From Chromohalobacter beijerinckii (GTDB lineage Bacteria; Pseudomonadota; Gammaproteobacteria; Pseudomonadales; Halomonadaceae): DNA of 64,000 nt. A model generated the notes under the pieces. The model worked only from the letters and a program-made list of their open reading frames with translations, searched no databases and was not told where the DNA came from. Positions 1 through 8,372 of the stretch are shown here, piece after piece (position 1 is the stretch's first letter; each line of letters opens with the position of its first letter). The position numbers were made by a program, and so were the translations under genes. The stretch spans positions 1-64,000 of the forward strand of contig NZ_JAKGAK010000006.1 in the NCBI RefSeq assembly GCF_023061185.1, given 5' to 3'.

Positions 1-597
1 CAGATACGCTACGCGCGCGAAGTCCTCGAGGTGTGCCGGCGCTTCGAGACCGCCTACGACGAGTGCTCGAGGATCCACCCGGCCTGGTTCTGGCAGGTGC
101 TGATGGAGACCTTCTTCTATACCGGGATCCGCCTTAACCAGCTGCTACATATCCAGGCCGGTGACGTCAATCTGAAGAAGCGTATCTTTCGCGCCTCGGC
201 CGTGGGCTCCAAGACGCACTCGGAAAGCGTGCTGCCGATTCCGGATGGCCTGTACCCACACCTCTATACCCTGATCGTCGCCGCCCACAACTCGGGCTTC
301 AAGCGTCAGGACCAGCTCTTCAACGTGAACCGGTTCAGTCACCGGCATCGGCGCACGGACATGGATACCTGGCAGGTCGAGCACTTCTTCCAGGTGTTGT
401 CGGAAATGACCGGCTACAAGCTGTCGCCGCACCGGTTCCGCCACTTCCTGGGAACCAGCCTGATGGAGAGTCCCGAACGCAATATCCACATTACCCAGAA
501 CATCCTCAATCACACCGACATCCGCACCACGATGGAGTACATCCATCCCGACATCGAAGCCATGCGGCGGGCGCTCAACGCCCGGCCACCGGTGTGA
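1..597 (+). CDS. Tyrosine recombinase/integrase, C-terminal part (5' end outside window)
   Basis: The frame is open from base 1, so the N-terminus lies upstream of the window. The visible part is the catalytic domain of a tyrosine recombinase, an enzyme that cuts and rejoins DNA at attachment sites. The catalytic set is visible: Arg in TGIRLNQLL, His-x-x-Arg in SPHRFRHFLG, and then LNHTDIRTTMEYIHPD, which carries the second His and the nucleophilic Tyr. The C-terminus is complete. It lies next to a tRNA-Thr-derived repeat at 825-888, so it probably belongs to a neighbouring element on the left that uses the same target. It is a different lineage from the integrase stump at 933-1124. Confidence 0.85.
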   Translation, partial: QIRYAREVLEVCRRFETAYDECSRIHPAWFWQVLMETFFYTGIRLNQLLHIQAGDVNLKKRIFRASAVGSKTHSESVLPIPDGLYPHLYTLIVAAHNSGFKRQDQLFNVNRFSHRHRRTDMDTWQVEHFFQVLSEMTGYKLSPHRFRHFLGTSLMESPERNIHITQNILNHTDIRTTMEYIHPDIEAMRRALNARPPV

Positions 598-676
598 GGA
601 CAGGGCTCGGCGGGGGAGATGACCTCCCTCGTCATACCAATACATTAGTGGGTTGACAACTACCGGGAGGTTGGCC

Positions 677-826
677 ATGATTCAAAGCGCCAATGCAGAG
701 CAGGGGGCAGTCAGGCACCGTCAAGCGGTCCCTCCCGCCATCACTGTCTTTTCCATGGTCCACACCGATCCGGTACAAGTCGGCTTTACATTTTGTTACA
801 AACTGCAATTGACTTGTAATCAGTAG
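677..826 (+). CDS. Possible small ORF, 49 aa, unrecognised
   Basis: An ATG is preceded by GGGAGG at good spacing and opens a 49-residue frame that ends in a TAG inside the tRNA-Thr-derived sequence. No domain is recognised. It may be the N-terminal remnant of a gene cut by integration, because its last codons are read through the tRNA fragment. Only the ribosome-binding site speaks for it. Confidence 0.2.
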   Translation: MIQSANAEQGAVRHRQAVPPAITVFSMVHTDPVQVGFTFCYKLQLTCNQ

Positions 827-857
827 GTCCCGGGTTCGACTCCTGGTGTCGGCACCA
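805..857 (+). pseudogene. tRNA-Thr(UGU) 3' fragment
   Basis: The stretch keeps an anticodon arm (ATTGA, loop CTTGTAA with anticodon TGT, TCAGT), a full T-arm (GGTTCGACTCC region) and an acceptor 3' strand ending GTCGGC-A-CCA. The matching 5' half (acceptor GCCGAC and D-arm) is absent upstream, so it is a tRNA fragment, not a gene. Such fragments are what site-specific integration into the 3' end of a tRNA gene leaves behind. The intact tRNA-Thr(UGU) gene should lie outside the window. Confidence 0.7.
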
Positions 858-888
858 TAGCTTAGCGACTGATTCTAAAGGCTTTTTT
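825..888 (+). repeat. Left direct repeat / attachment site of a 3.8-kb element
   Basis: These 64 bp match 4638-4701 with three differences (positions 828, 854 and 875). The repeat spans the tRNA-Thr T-arm and acceptor end plus about 30 bp of 3' flank, which is typical of att sites of tRNA-targeting integrases. The P2-like switch genes and the integrase stump lie between the two copies. Confidence 0.75.
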
Positions 889-900
889 AGCCTTGAAAGA

Positions 901-925
901 AACCGCCTCTCAGGGCGGTTTTTTT
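901..925. terminator. Hairpin terminator beside the left repeat
   Basis: AACCGCC (901-907) pairs with GGCGGTT (914-920), and a T-run follows to 925. The minus-strand side is also A/T-rich, so it could terminate in both directions, including transcription of the integrase stump ending at 933. Confidence 0.6.
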
Positions 926-932
926 GTGTGTG

Positions 933-1124
933 TCAACCAAGTGTCAACGACGCGAGCGGATTGAACCTCACGGCATCTTCCAAATGATTCGGCGCGAAGT
1001 ACGCGTAACGCATGGTCATGGTCAGTGACTGATGCCCCAAGATGCGTTGCAAGACAAGAATATTTCCCCCGTTCATCATGAAGTGACTGGCAAAGGTGTG
1101 TCGCAGCACATGGTGTAGCCGCGC
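933..1124 (-). pseudogene. Integrase remnant, C-terminal ~60 aa (P2-type)
   Basis: The C-terminal piece of a phage integrase is readable: HVLRHTFASHFMMNGGN, then LGHQSLTMTMRYAYFAP and HLEDAV. This gives the His-x-x-Arg, the second His and the nucleophilic Tyr, with a natural stop at 933. The wording is very close to integrases of P2-like phages. Upstream of codon HHVLRH the frame passes into unrelated sequence with repeated ATTTGGCAC motifs, so the N-terminal three quarters is gone. Its orientation towards the 825-888 repeat fits the element's own integrase. Integration or excision would need an intact integrase in trans. Confidence 0.75.
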
Positions 1125-1210
1125 GCGAAATTTGGCACTTTGTTGCGCGAGATTTGGCACCGCCTTGATTCGCCTAGCTCTAAACCGCTCGCAGCGGATT
1201 TGGCACTCTG
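1125..1210. mobile_element. Possible insertion-sequence end with repeated ATTTGGCAC motifs
   Basis: Three spaced copies of ATTTGGCAC occur (1130-1138, 1152-1160, 1198-1206), the first two preceded by GCGCGAAA or GCGCGAGA. Multiple short repeats of this sort are found at termini of IS21-family elements. They start exactly where the integrase homology stops, which suggests an IS inserted there and later decayed. No transposase is present, so the call rests on pattern only. Confidence 0.35.
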
Positions 1211-1318
1211 AAAACGTCATTGCCGTGCAGCATGCCCCCTCGTCCCTGAAGGGGTAAACGCACACTCTGATGCCCCCACCGCGTCTCGTTGAGATGTTTA
1301 TCATTCCTTCAGCGTGGG

Positions 1319-1882
1319 TTAGAGAATACTTCCTCTAACCGTGCGCCTTAAGCCGCCAAACCGGCGGCGAAGATCATTAGGATCTACGCGCCGCCCATGA
1401 CAGCACCAGAAAGCGCTCGTGATTTCCCAAAGGTCACAGTGCTGGCCATACTCTGCGAGCGTACAGCTGGCTACGGTATGGGCTGGCTCGCTCAATTGGC
1501 CTCGGTTAGTAACGCCATATCGCAAAAGAGTTCTTTTGCCGGTCTCAAGCTCCCTAGAGGCAAATATTGGTGCGCTAACGTCTTCACCATCTGGATTCGG
1601 ATATCCCACTGCCGCATCGAAGATAAGACCATTCACCTCAACCCATGAGTGATCGAATAATTTGCCACTCGGTGCCTCAACTATCCCAATTATCAATTCG
1701 GGGGCTAATTCGACACCATGCATAGCCATGAACATCCCCGCTGAGGTGTCATGGCAAGCTCCTGTCCAACCATTGTCCTGGATCAATCTCAGCCATGTCT
1801 CGTAGACCTCCAAGATAAGGTAGCCCTTGTTGATCCCGATCGAAATTTCTCTTGCCTTTTCCAACCAGTGCTCCACAGCCAT
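1319..1882 (-). CDS. Transglutaminase-like (papain-fold) hypothetical protein
   Basis: The 187-aa protein has a spaced Cys-His-Asp pattern: Cys in TGACHDTSAGMFMAMHG (about residue 43), His in FDHSWVEVNG (about 77) and Asp in LIFDAAVG (about 89). This spacing, with a Trp after the His, is typical of bacterial transglutaminase-like cysteine hydrolase folds. No signal peptide is visible, so it is probably cytoplasmic. ATG at 1882 follows GAGGAG closely. It sits inside the mobile element on the same strand as the Cox-like gene and is probably cargo. The substrate is unknown, and an immunity or defence role is only a guess. The last ~35 residues are Arg-rich and may be read-through after a rearrangement. 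Confidence 0.5.
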   Translation of the reverse strand: MAVEHWLEKAREISIGINKGYLILEVYETWLRLIQDNGWTGACHDTSAGMFMAMHGVELAPELIIGIVEAPSGKLFDHSWVEVNGLIFDAAVGYPNPDGEDVSAPIFASRELETGKRTLLRYGVTNRGQLSEPAHTVASCTLAEYGQHCDLWEITSAFWCCHGRRVDPNDLRRRFGGLRRTVRGSIL

Positions 1883-1905
1883 CTACTCCTCGTATTACCG
1901 CCTGT

Positions 1906-2094
1906 TCAAAACAGCCCCGCCGGCTCGGCTTCGACATCCCAACTGAAGATCAGCACCTCACGGGCTTCTTGGCCCTTGCCGCCGCCTACGGTGTAGCGGA
2001 TGTCGGTGGTTTCGATGTGGTAGCCGACGAAAGTTTGGCGGATGTTGGGGGCGTTGAGGCTAATGATGGCCTCTCTGTCAGTTCCTCGTGCTAC
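1906..2094 (-). pseudogene. Phage gene remnant, C-terminal ~60 aa, unrecognised
   Basis: Directly after the Cox-like stop codon, a frame with no start codon runs for 62 residues to a TGA at 1906. It has protein-like composition (NAPNIRQTFVGYHIETTDI, then EVLIFSWDVEAEPAGLF). It looks like the end of a gene joined to the Cox gene by deletion of the intervening phage genes. The family was not recognised. Confidence 0.35.
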
Positions 2095-2342
2095 TCAATG
2101 TCCAATCTGGCGCTATAGCCTTGAGTTTGCCAGCAAGATTGGTCCATGTAGAACAACGTGTGCGCCCGCTCGTAGCGGCTGAATGCATTCCTGCCGGCCA
2201 GCTCCAGCTTAATGGTGGGGAGGTGGCCACGGCGGATGTGGCTTTGAATGACGCCTTCCTCGAGGCCGGACATTTGGGCGAATCGCTCGATGGTCATGAC
2301 AGGCACGAAGGGCGGAATCTGGGGCGCTTTCGTTTCTTCCAT
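2091..2342 (-). CDS. Cox/excisionase-like phage regulatory protein
   Basis: This 83-aa protein has a helix-turn-helix-like core (TIERFAQMSGLEEGVIQSHI) followed by RGHLPTIKL, the pattern of P2 Cox/Apl-type proteins. These repress the lysogeny promoter and direct excision. The gene is divergent from the repressor at 2438, with 95 bp of shared control region, exactly the layout of a P2-like lysis-lysogeny switch. The rest of the phage genome is absent. Confidence 0.65.
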   Translation of the reverse strand: MEETKAPQIPPFVPVMTIERFAQMSGLEEGVIQSHIRRGHLPTIKLELAGRNAFSRYERAHTLFYMDQSCWQTQGYSARLDIE

Positions 2343-2393
2343 GCTGTCACCTGCCTTTGTTTGTCTGTGTTAGGCTCTGAATGTCAGTAGTGA

Positions 2394-2435
2394 GGTATCC
2401 ATATACCACGATCTTAATATAGTAGGATCTTGATA
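2394..2435. promoter_or_regulatory. Operator region of the phage switch
   Basis: Two features lie between the divergent regulators. GATCTTAATA (2410-2419) and GATCTTGATA (2426-2435) are direct repeats with one mismatch, starting 16 bp apart. GGTAT-CCAT-ATACC (2394-2407) is an inverted repeat. Directly repeated operators next to the start codon are the usual binding sites of P2-type repressors, while Cox proteins bind repeated short boxes nearby. Confidence 0.5.
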
Positions 2436-2437
2436 CA

Positions 2438-2722
2438 GTGTCAAAGAGTGATGGCGAAAAAATTCGCGAGATCCGTGAGGCGGAGGGCATGGGCCGCCAG
2501 GAGTTTGCCGATCTGACAGGCATCAAGAAGCAAACCCTCATCAGCACGGAACAGGGGCGCATGGCTTGCTCGCTCAAGACGGTGAAGCAAGTGCTAGCGG
2601 TGTTTCCCCATTACACGATGTGGCTGATGCACGATCAGGTAATTGAAGACGCAGGCCAGATAAGCCCCGCCATAGAGGAAAAGCGCAAAGAACTTAAGCA
2701 AACGGGAACGGATACCGAATAG
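2438..2722 (+). CDS. P2-type C repressor-like HTH protein
   Basis: This 94-aa XRE-type DNA-binding protein carries its helix-turn-helix at about residues 9-32 (IREIREAEGMGRQEFADLTG, followed by IKKQTLISTEQGR). It is the size of P2 C-type immunity repressors (about 99 aa), and its position opposite the Cox-like gene supports that role. It starts with GTG at 2438, immediately after the second direct repeat, so autoregulation is likely. The charged tail may be flexible. Confidence 0.7.
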   Translation: MSKSDGEKIREIREAEGMGRQEFADLTGIKKQTLISTEQGRMACSLKTVKQVLAVFPHYTMWLMHDQVIEDAGQISPAIEEKRKELKQTGTDTE

Positions 2723-2767
2723 CCAAGCGGGTTGTGGATAATTGGTAGGCGTAGAGGGAGAGGGGCA

Positions 2768-2938
2768 GTGCACGATATAGTATTAGTAAGTTTTAAAAAA
2801 TTAACTCATCATATTTATTGGCTCGTTGGGCTTTTCTTTGTTTTAAGCATTGGGTGGATTTGGTTGAAAAAAATAATAAAAAGTATAAATAAAAAAAGAG
2901 CAGAGGTAAGCTATGAGCAAAGTAGGAAATTTGGGTGA
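2768..2938 (+). CDS. Small single-pass membrane protein, cargo gene 1
   Basis: The chosen GTG at 2768 follows a strong GAGGGAGAGGGG site and gives 56 aa. A TTG at 2732 is an alternative without such a site. The protein has a single hydrophobic segment (IYWLVGLFFVLSIGWIWL, about residues 17-34) and a Lys-rich cytosolic-type tail (KKIIKSINKKRAE). Its 3' end overlaps the start of the nuclease-like gene by 26 bp, indicating co-translation. Composition is clearly AT-rich against the GC-rich host, a sign of recent transfer. No family was recognised. Confidence 0.5.
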   Translation: MHDIVLVSFKKLTHHIYWLVGLFFVLSIGWIWLKKIIKSINKKRAEVSYEQSRKFG

Positions 2939-4465
2939 GAGTTATTTCAGGCTTTTATGTGAGCAAGCTGGGCTGACAGTAAATGGCTCAAATATTGACG
3001 AGAATGGCTGGGATTTTTTAGTAGAGTTTCCGTATAGTAAAAAAGCAAGCTAGGCGAAGCGCATTTTTCTGCTGTTGAGTGTAAGATTCAGGTGAAGTCA
3101 ACAAATAATAAAGATAGAGAGCTGTCAGTTAAGCTGTCAAACTTAAGGCGCCTAGCCACAGCGCCATATCCGTCATTCTTTGTTTTTATGGAGTTTGATG
3201 GAAAAGCTGATGTGCAGGAAATCTTCATTTTACATGTGGGTGACGAGCTTGTTAGTAGAGTCGTAAAGAGAGTCTATGAGGAAGAAAATAAAGGTAATTC
3301 AGATAAGCTGCATAAAAAGAAAATTAAGCTAAAGTATAGAGAGGAAGAAAAGCTCGATGAGGTTACAGGAGTCGCCTTAAGAGATAGGTTGTTGTTTTTT
3401 ATTGGCGATAATTTTCATACATATGTGCAAAATAAAAAAGATCATCTAGAGTCAACGGGTTATGAAAGCGGACGGTATGAGCTCAACGTTGAGTTTTCTA
3501 AGGACGATCTGAAAAAACTTGTAGAAATGTCAGTGGGACTAGGCGGCAAACTTCGTGCTGAAAAGCTTAAAGCAGTTGAGAAACGGTTTGGTATTCTTGG
3601 TTCTGAGCCTATTATACCTGAAGGAGGGGGCGATTTTTCACTTGAAAACATAAAGCCCACCGGTGTTGGTAAGGTGACATATAAGAAGAGTGAATTTTCT
3701 CCGGGAATAAGCTTCGATGCAGAGCTGTACACTTCTCCCTTTAATGGATTTGTGCCAGAAAAATTTCAGTTAGTGAGAATAAGTTCAACTTTTTTCGATT
3801 TGCTTATATATCCCTTTGCGCAAAAGTTTCAGCAACATTTTTATATTAGAGGCGATGAGGCTTGCTATGCTAGTGAGGCTAGAAATATTTATTCGCTTTT
3901 GTCGATGGCTTCAAAACAAGATTTTCTATACTGTGAATATGAGTTCAATGGAAAGAAAAGTCAGGCTTTAAAGGTCAGATGTGATGGTGTTGGTTATGGT
4001 TATGAGAAAGAGCTTGAGGTCGCTGAGTGCTTGTGTGAAGTTGAGCACCGCTATGGAATAGCCGATAGTGAAAAGACTTCTTGCAAAGAGATTTCTAGTC
4101 AGGCTGATAGCATAAGCTTGTTAAGCAAATTGGTGAAAGGGGAGGATGCTAGTTTTGATGTGAAATTCGAGGCAAAGAAAGATGAGGTGGACGGTAAATC
4201 CGAGTGCGCTTTTGTGTTTTTTGTTTGGATTAAAATAGCTAGAAGGATGATAGGAGTTATAGCTTATTTTAAAAATGAGCTTGTTGGTGAAAATGGAAAT
4301 TATGAGGTGAATGGAGCAAAAATTGTTGTGGAGGATAATTTCTCTATAGATATTAATGATAGTGAGCAGAGAAAGAAATTGGATTTTGCTAGGAAAGATA
4401 TAGAGCTACGGTACGAAAAAGATAATAAGGTATTTATCCTTGAAGGTAGTGGTGAGTCTTTTTGA
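2913..4465 (+). pseudogene. PD-(D/E)XK nuclease-like protein, frameshifted, cargo gene 2
   Basis: ATG at 2913 follows GAGGTAAGCT and opens 46 codons to a TAG at 3051. The protein continues in the next frame from 3041 to 4465. Joining them by adding one base in the A6 run at 3039-3044 gives about 517 aa. The junction region reads GWDFLVEF ... AVECKIQVKST, i.e. an Asp and then Glu-x-Lys with QVKS, the catalytic pattern of PD-(D/E)XK nucleases (DUF4365/Mrr-like proteins share the QVKS end). The remaining ~440 residues were not recognised. A GTG at 3092 could start only the downstream piece, which lacks the catalytic motif. The DNA is AT-rich, and the gene follows a membrane-protein gene in a phage-derived element. 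Restriction or anti-phage function is inference. Confidence 0.6.
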
Positions 4466-4543
4466 TTTTTTGCTACTTACTTGAGGGTAACGTTGCTAAT
4501 TTGAAATATCAGTGACAACAAAGTGTCCACGCGGAAGACCGGC

Positions 4544-4571
4544 AAAGGCGCTCACAGTCCCAAGCGCCTTT
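4544..4571 (+). terminator. Stem-loop after the nuclease-like gene
   Basis: AAAGGCGCT (4544-4552) and AGCGCCTTT (4563-4571) form a perfect 9-bp stem around a 10-nt loop, 79 bp after the nuclease-like stop. There is no long T-tract, so it may be a weak terminator or an mRNA-end stabiliser. The remaining 170 bp up to the right repeat show no gene. Confidence 0.4.
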
Positions 4572-4637
4572 CATAACTATCTGTTTTGTAAGGCAAAGGC
4601 AGTCAGAGTAAAATATTAGCTAAATCTTTTGACAAGA

Positions 4638-4701
4638 AGGCCCCGGGTTCGACTCCTGGTGTCGGCGCCATAGCTTAGCGACTGATTATAAAGGCTTTTT
4701 T
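4638..4701 (+). repeat. Right direct repeat / attachment site of the element
   Basis: Second copy of the 64-bp repeat (see 825-888). It holds only the T-arm and acceptor end of the tRNA-Thr sequence, with the discriminator changed (GGCG-CCA), and is no functional tRNA. It defines the right end of the 3.8-kb element. Confidence 0.75.
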
Positions 4702-4883
4702 TGTGTGTCCACATTTTGTCCATAGCGCTCGAAATGTTCCGGCGTGAAGCCGGGTATCATGTGCCAGACCATTACCACCAGATTGCGCTCTGATTGGCAT
4801 TGCTAGCCCACCAGTACGATGAATCCGGTTTCCAGGTGACAGCGGTATTGATCGAGGGGGAAGTCGGTCTTGCGTGGTGTCAT
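4686..4883 (-). pseudogene. Flavin-reductase-like protein, N-terminal fragment
   Basis: ATG at 4883 follows AAGGAGAAGGT. The frame reads TDFPLDQYRCHLETGFIVLV, an amber codon (4805-4803), then NLVVMVWHMIPGFTPEHF, and stops inside the right repeat. The order FPL..R.LE.G..VLV followed by MxxWHM matches the start of flavin reductase-like (DIM6/NTAB, FMN-binding) proteins of about 190-220 aa. The gene is therefore dead twice: by an in-frame stop and by truncation at the attachment site. Its 3' part is not in this window. Confidence 0.55.
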
Positions 4884-4956
4884 ACCTTCTCCTTGCACGA
4901 TGGCACTCCGACTAAAATAGACCATTGCGACAGAGAAAGGCGTTGGCGGGGACCAG

Positions 4957-4985
4957 ACATAAATAAGCCCGGCCGAGGCCGGGCT
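4957..4985 (-). terminator. Minus-strand rho-independent terminator
   Basis: AGCCCGGCC (4966-4974) and GGCCGGGCT (4977-4985) form a perfect 9-bp stem with a 2-nt turn. Read on the minus strand it is followed by TTATTTATG. It would end a minus-strand transcript coming from about 5110, where no convincing protein gene is seen. Confidence 0.55.
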
Positions 4986-5115
4986 GAGGACGTTGCGTCA
5001 CTGCATGTCCTGTCGAGCTCCTTGCGACCTTTCCACACTTCCTTGTGCGCAGTGCTGAGCACCGAGGTCGTCTCCCTGCTCGACGGCGCCCACGGTGTCA
5101 TAGTGAGCAGGTGGC
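4966..5115 (-). ncRNA. Possible GGA-rich small RNA (minus strand)
   Basis: Read on the minus strand, this interval has five GGA motifs (CAGGGAG, AAGGAAG, TGGAAAGG, AAGGAGC, CAGGACA) in about 90 nt. A GTCGAG/CTCGAC pair can enclose most of them, and it ends in the terminator at 4966-4985. Clusters of GGA in a terminated noncoding unit are the mark of CsrA/RsmA-sequestering RNAs. No clear promoter is seen, so this is weaker than the candidate at 8373. Confidence 0.3.
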
Positions 5116-5123
5116 TGGATTGA

Positions 5124-5155
5124 TCTGAGTTAAATACCTGACAATTTTACTCAGA
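5124..5155. promoter_or_regulatory. Inverted repeat between two possible sRNA genes
   Basis: TCTGAGT (5124-5130) and ACTCAGA (5149-5155) are perfect 7-bp arms around an AT-rich 18-bp spacer. The site lies between the minus-strand and plus-strand GGA-rich candidates and could bind a dimeric regulator serving both. No named family is matched. Confidence 0.35.
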
Positions 5156-5244
5156 TATTATCTGCCTCATTCTTTCGGGATAGTGCCAATGCTGACCCAT
5201 TGTGTCGGCATTGGCTTACTAAAAAGACATCGGATATAGGTAAA

Positions 5245-5383
5245 CGAGGCGTCTCTAATGTGTTATGTTTTGTAAACGTGAGCCATGGACGGCGAGGAAC
5301 CTTCAAGGACGTCGCGATTCCATCGCGTAGTGGCTCACACTGCGTACGACGTTTTAGCCCTCCCATTGCGGAGGGCTTTTTTC
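5245..5383 (+). ncRNA. Possible Csr/Rsm-type small RNA (plus strand)
   Basis: A promoter-like pair, TTGGCT (5211-5216) and GATATA (5233-5238) with a 16-bp spacer, precedes a noncoding stretch that ends in a strong terminator. Inside, GTGAGCCA (about 5278) pairs with TGGCTCAC (about 5331). The enclosed loop carries TGGACG, AGGAAC and AAGGAC, three GGA motifs within 30 nt. No ORF with a ribosome-binding site is seen. Upstream, 5185-5192 and 5208-5215 form another perfect 8-bp hairpin. Confidence 0.4.
5356..5383 (+). terminator. Rho-independent terminator of the plus-strand noncoding unit
   Basis: AGCCCTCC (5356-5363) pairs with GGAGGGCT (5370-5377), loop CATTGC, followed by a run of T. It is a textbook plus-strand terminator although no plus-strand protein gene precedes it, which is the main reason to suspect an RNA gene here. 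Confidence 0.75.
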
Positions 5384-5434
5384 TGCCTGGAAGGTGGTGA
5401 GCAGAGTCTTCCCACGCTTTTCTGCCTCTAAACG

Positions 5435-5467
5435 AAACAGGCCCATGCACGGGGCATGGGCCTGTTT
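5435..5467. terminator. Terminator after icd (bidirectional)
   Basis: A 14-bp perfect stem (5435-5448 with 5454-5467) with loop ACGGG is flanked by AAA and TTT. It lies 28 bp beyond the icd stop codon and can terminate icd and transcripts from the left. Confidence 0.75.
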
Positions 5468-5494
5468 TGACGCCTTTACTGCGCGGGAAAGCAT

Positions 5495-7903
<2,409 letters not shown>

Positions 7904-8082
7904 TTATGGTGCCGGCGACCCAGCGGTCGTGCCAGATTGTACCAGTGCAGTGTTTGTTGCGCATATAGACTGTCGACAATCTTGTCATCCGAAGGCAGGC
8001 GCTTGTCGAGCCTGGCGACCGCTGCGAGACTCGCGGGCGTTGCGTCATGATAGTCGGGCATGGCTGGAAAGAGGGAGGCGAT

Positions 8083-8283
8083 ATGACATTTCTGATCGGC
8101 GTGGGCATACCATTGCTGGTGCTGGTAGGCGTTTGGTGGGGCGCACGGATAGCGCTCAAGCACCTTGTCGCTCGCGATCAAGCGACGCGAGAGCGCATGG
8201 CTTGGGCCATCGCTGCGGTCATCGCGGCACTGATTGCGGTGTATTTGTGGTTGCTGCTGACCATGCCGGTATTGCCTGAATAG
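8083..8283 (+). CDS. Small inner-membrane protein, two predicted helices
   Basis: ATG at 8083 follows GAGGGAGGCG and gives 66 aa. Two hydrophobic segments (about residues 2-20 and 40-61) flank a charged loop with KHLVARDQATRERM, so a hairpin in the inner membrane is likely. A longer start at 8047 lacks a ribosome-binding site. No family was recognised. It stands alone between icd and the sRNA-like locus. Confidence 0.55.
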   Translation: MTFLIGVGIPLLVLVGVWWGARIALKHLVARDQATRERMAWAIAAVIAALIAVYLWLLLTMPVLPE

Positions 8284-8338
8284 GGCGGTTAGGGCAGTCG
8301 GAAAAAAAGACCCTATTGGTTCAAAACATGCCGGCGAT

Positions 8339-8367
8339 TTGACAGAACGTTAAGTCTTGTCTAACTT
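8339..8367 (+). promoter_or_regulatory. Promoter of the CsrB/RsmZ-like RNA
   Basis: A consensus -35 TTGACA (8339-8344) is followed after 17 bp by TAACTT (8362-8367). Transcription would start near 8374, at GTCGACGAGGAC, which resembles the 5' end of enterobacterial CsrB. Confidence 0.5.
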
Positions 8368-8372
8368 TTAGA

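Noticed and set aside
805-857. Functional tRNA-Thr(UGU) gene
   Set aside because: The anticodon arm, T-arm and CCA end are present, but no matching acceptor 5' strand or D-arm exists upstream.
3036-3053. Programmed -1 ribosomal frameshift at the A-run in the nuclease-like gene
   Set aside because: In the reading phase used, the heptamer is T-AAA-AAA, so the P-site tRNA would have to re-pair with TAA. The run is also short for transcriptional slippage. A mutation or sequencing error is simpler.
4794-5123. Plus-strand 109-codon open frame
   Set aside because: It has no ribosome-binding site or recognisable domain and runs through a strong minus-strand terminator hairpin and a pseudogene on the other strand.
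8347-8365. GacA/UvrY-type box in the sRNA promoter
   Set aside because: The imperfect GTTA...TAAC symmetry lies between -35 and -10 and matches the TGTAAG...CTTACA consensus poorly.
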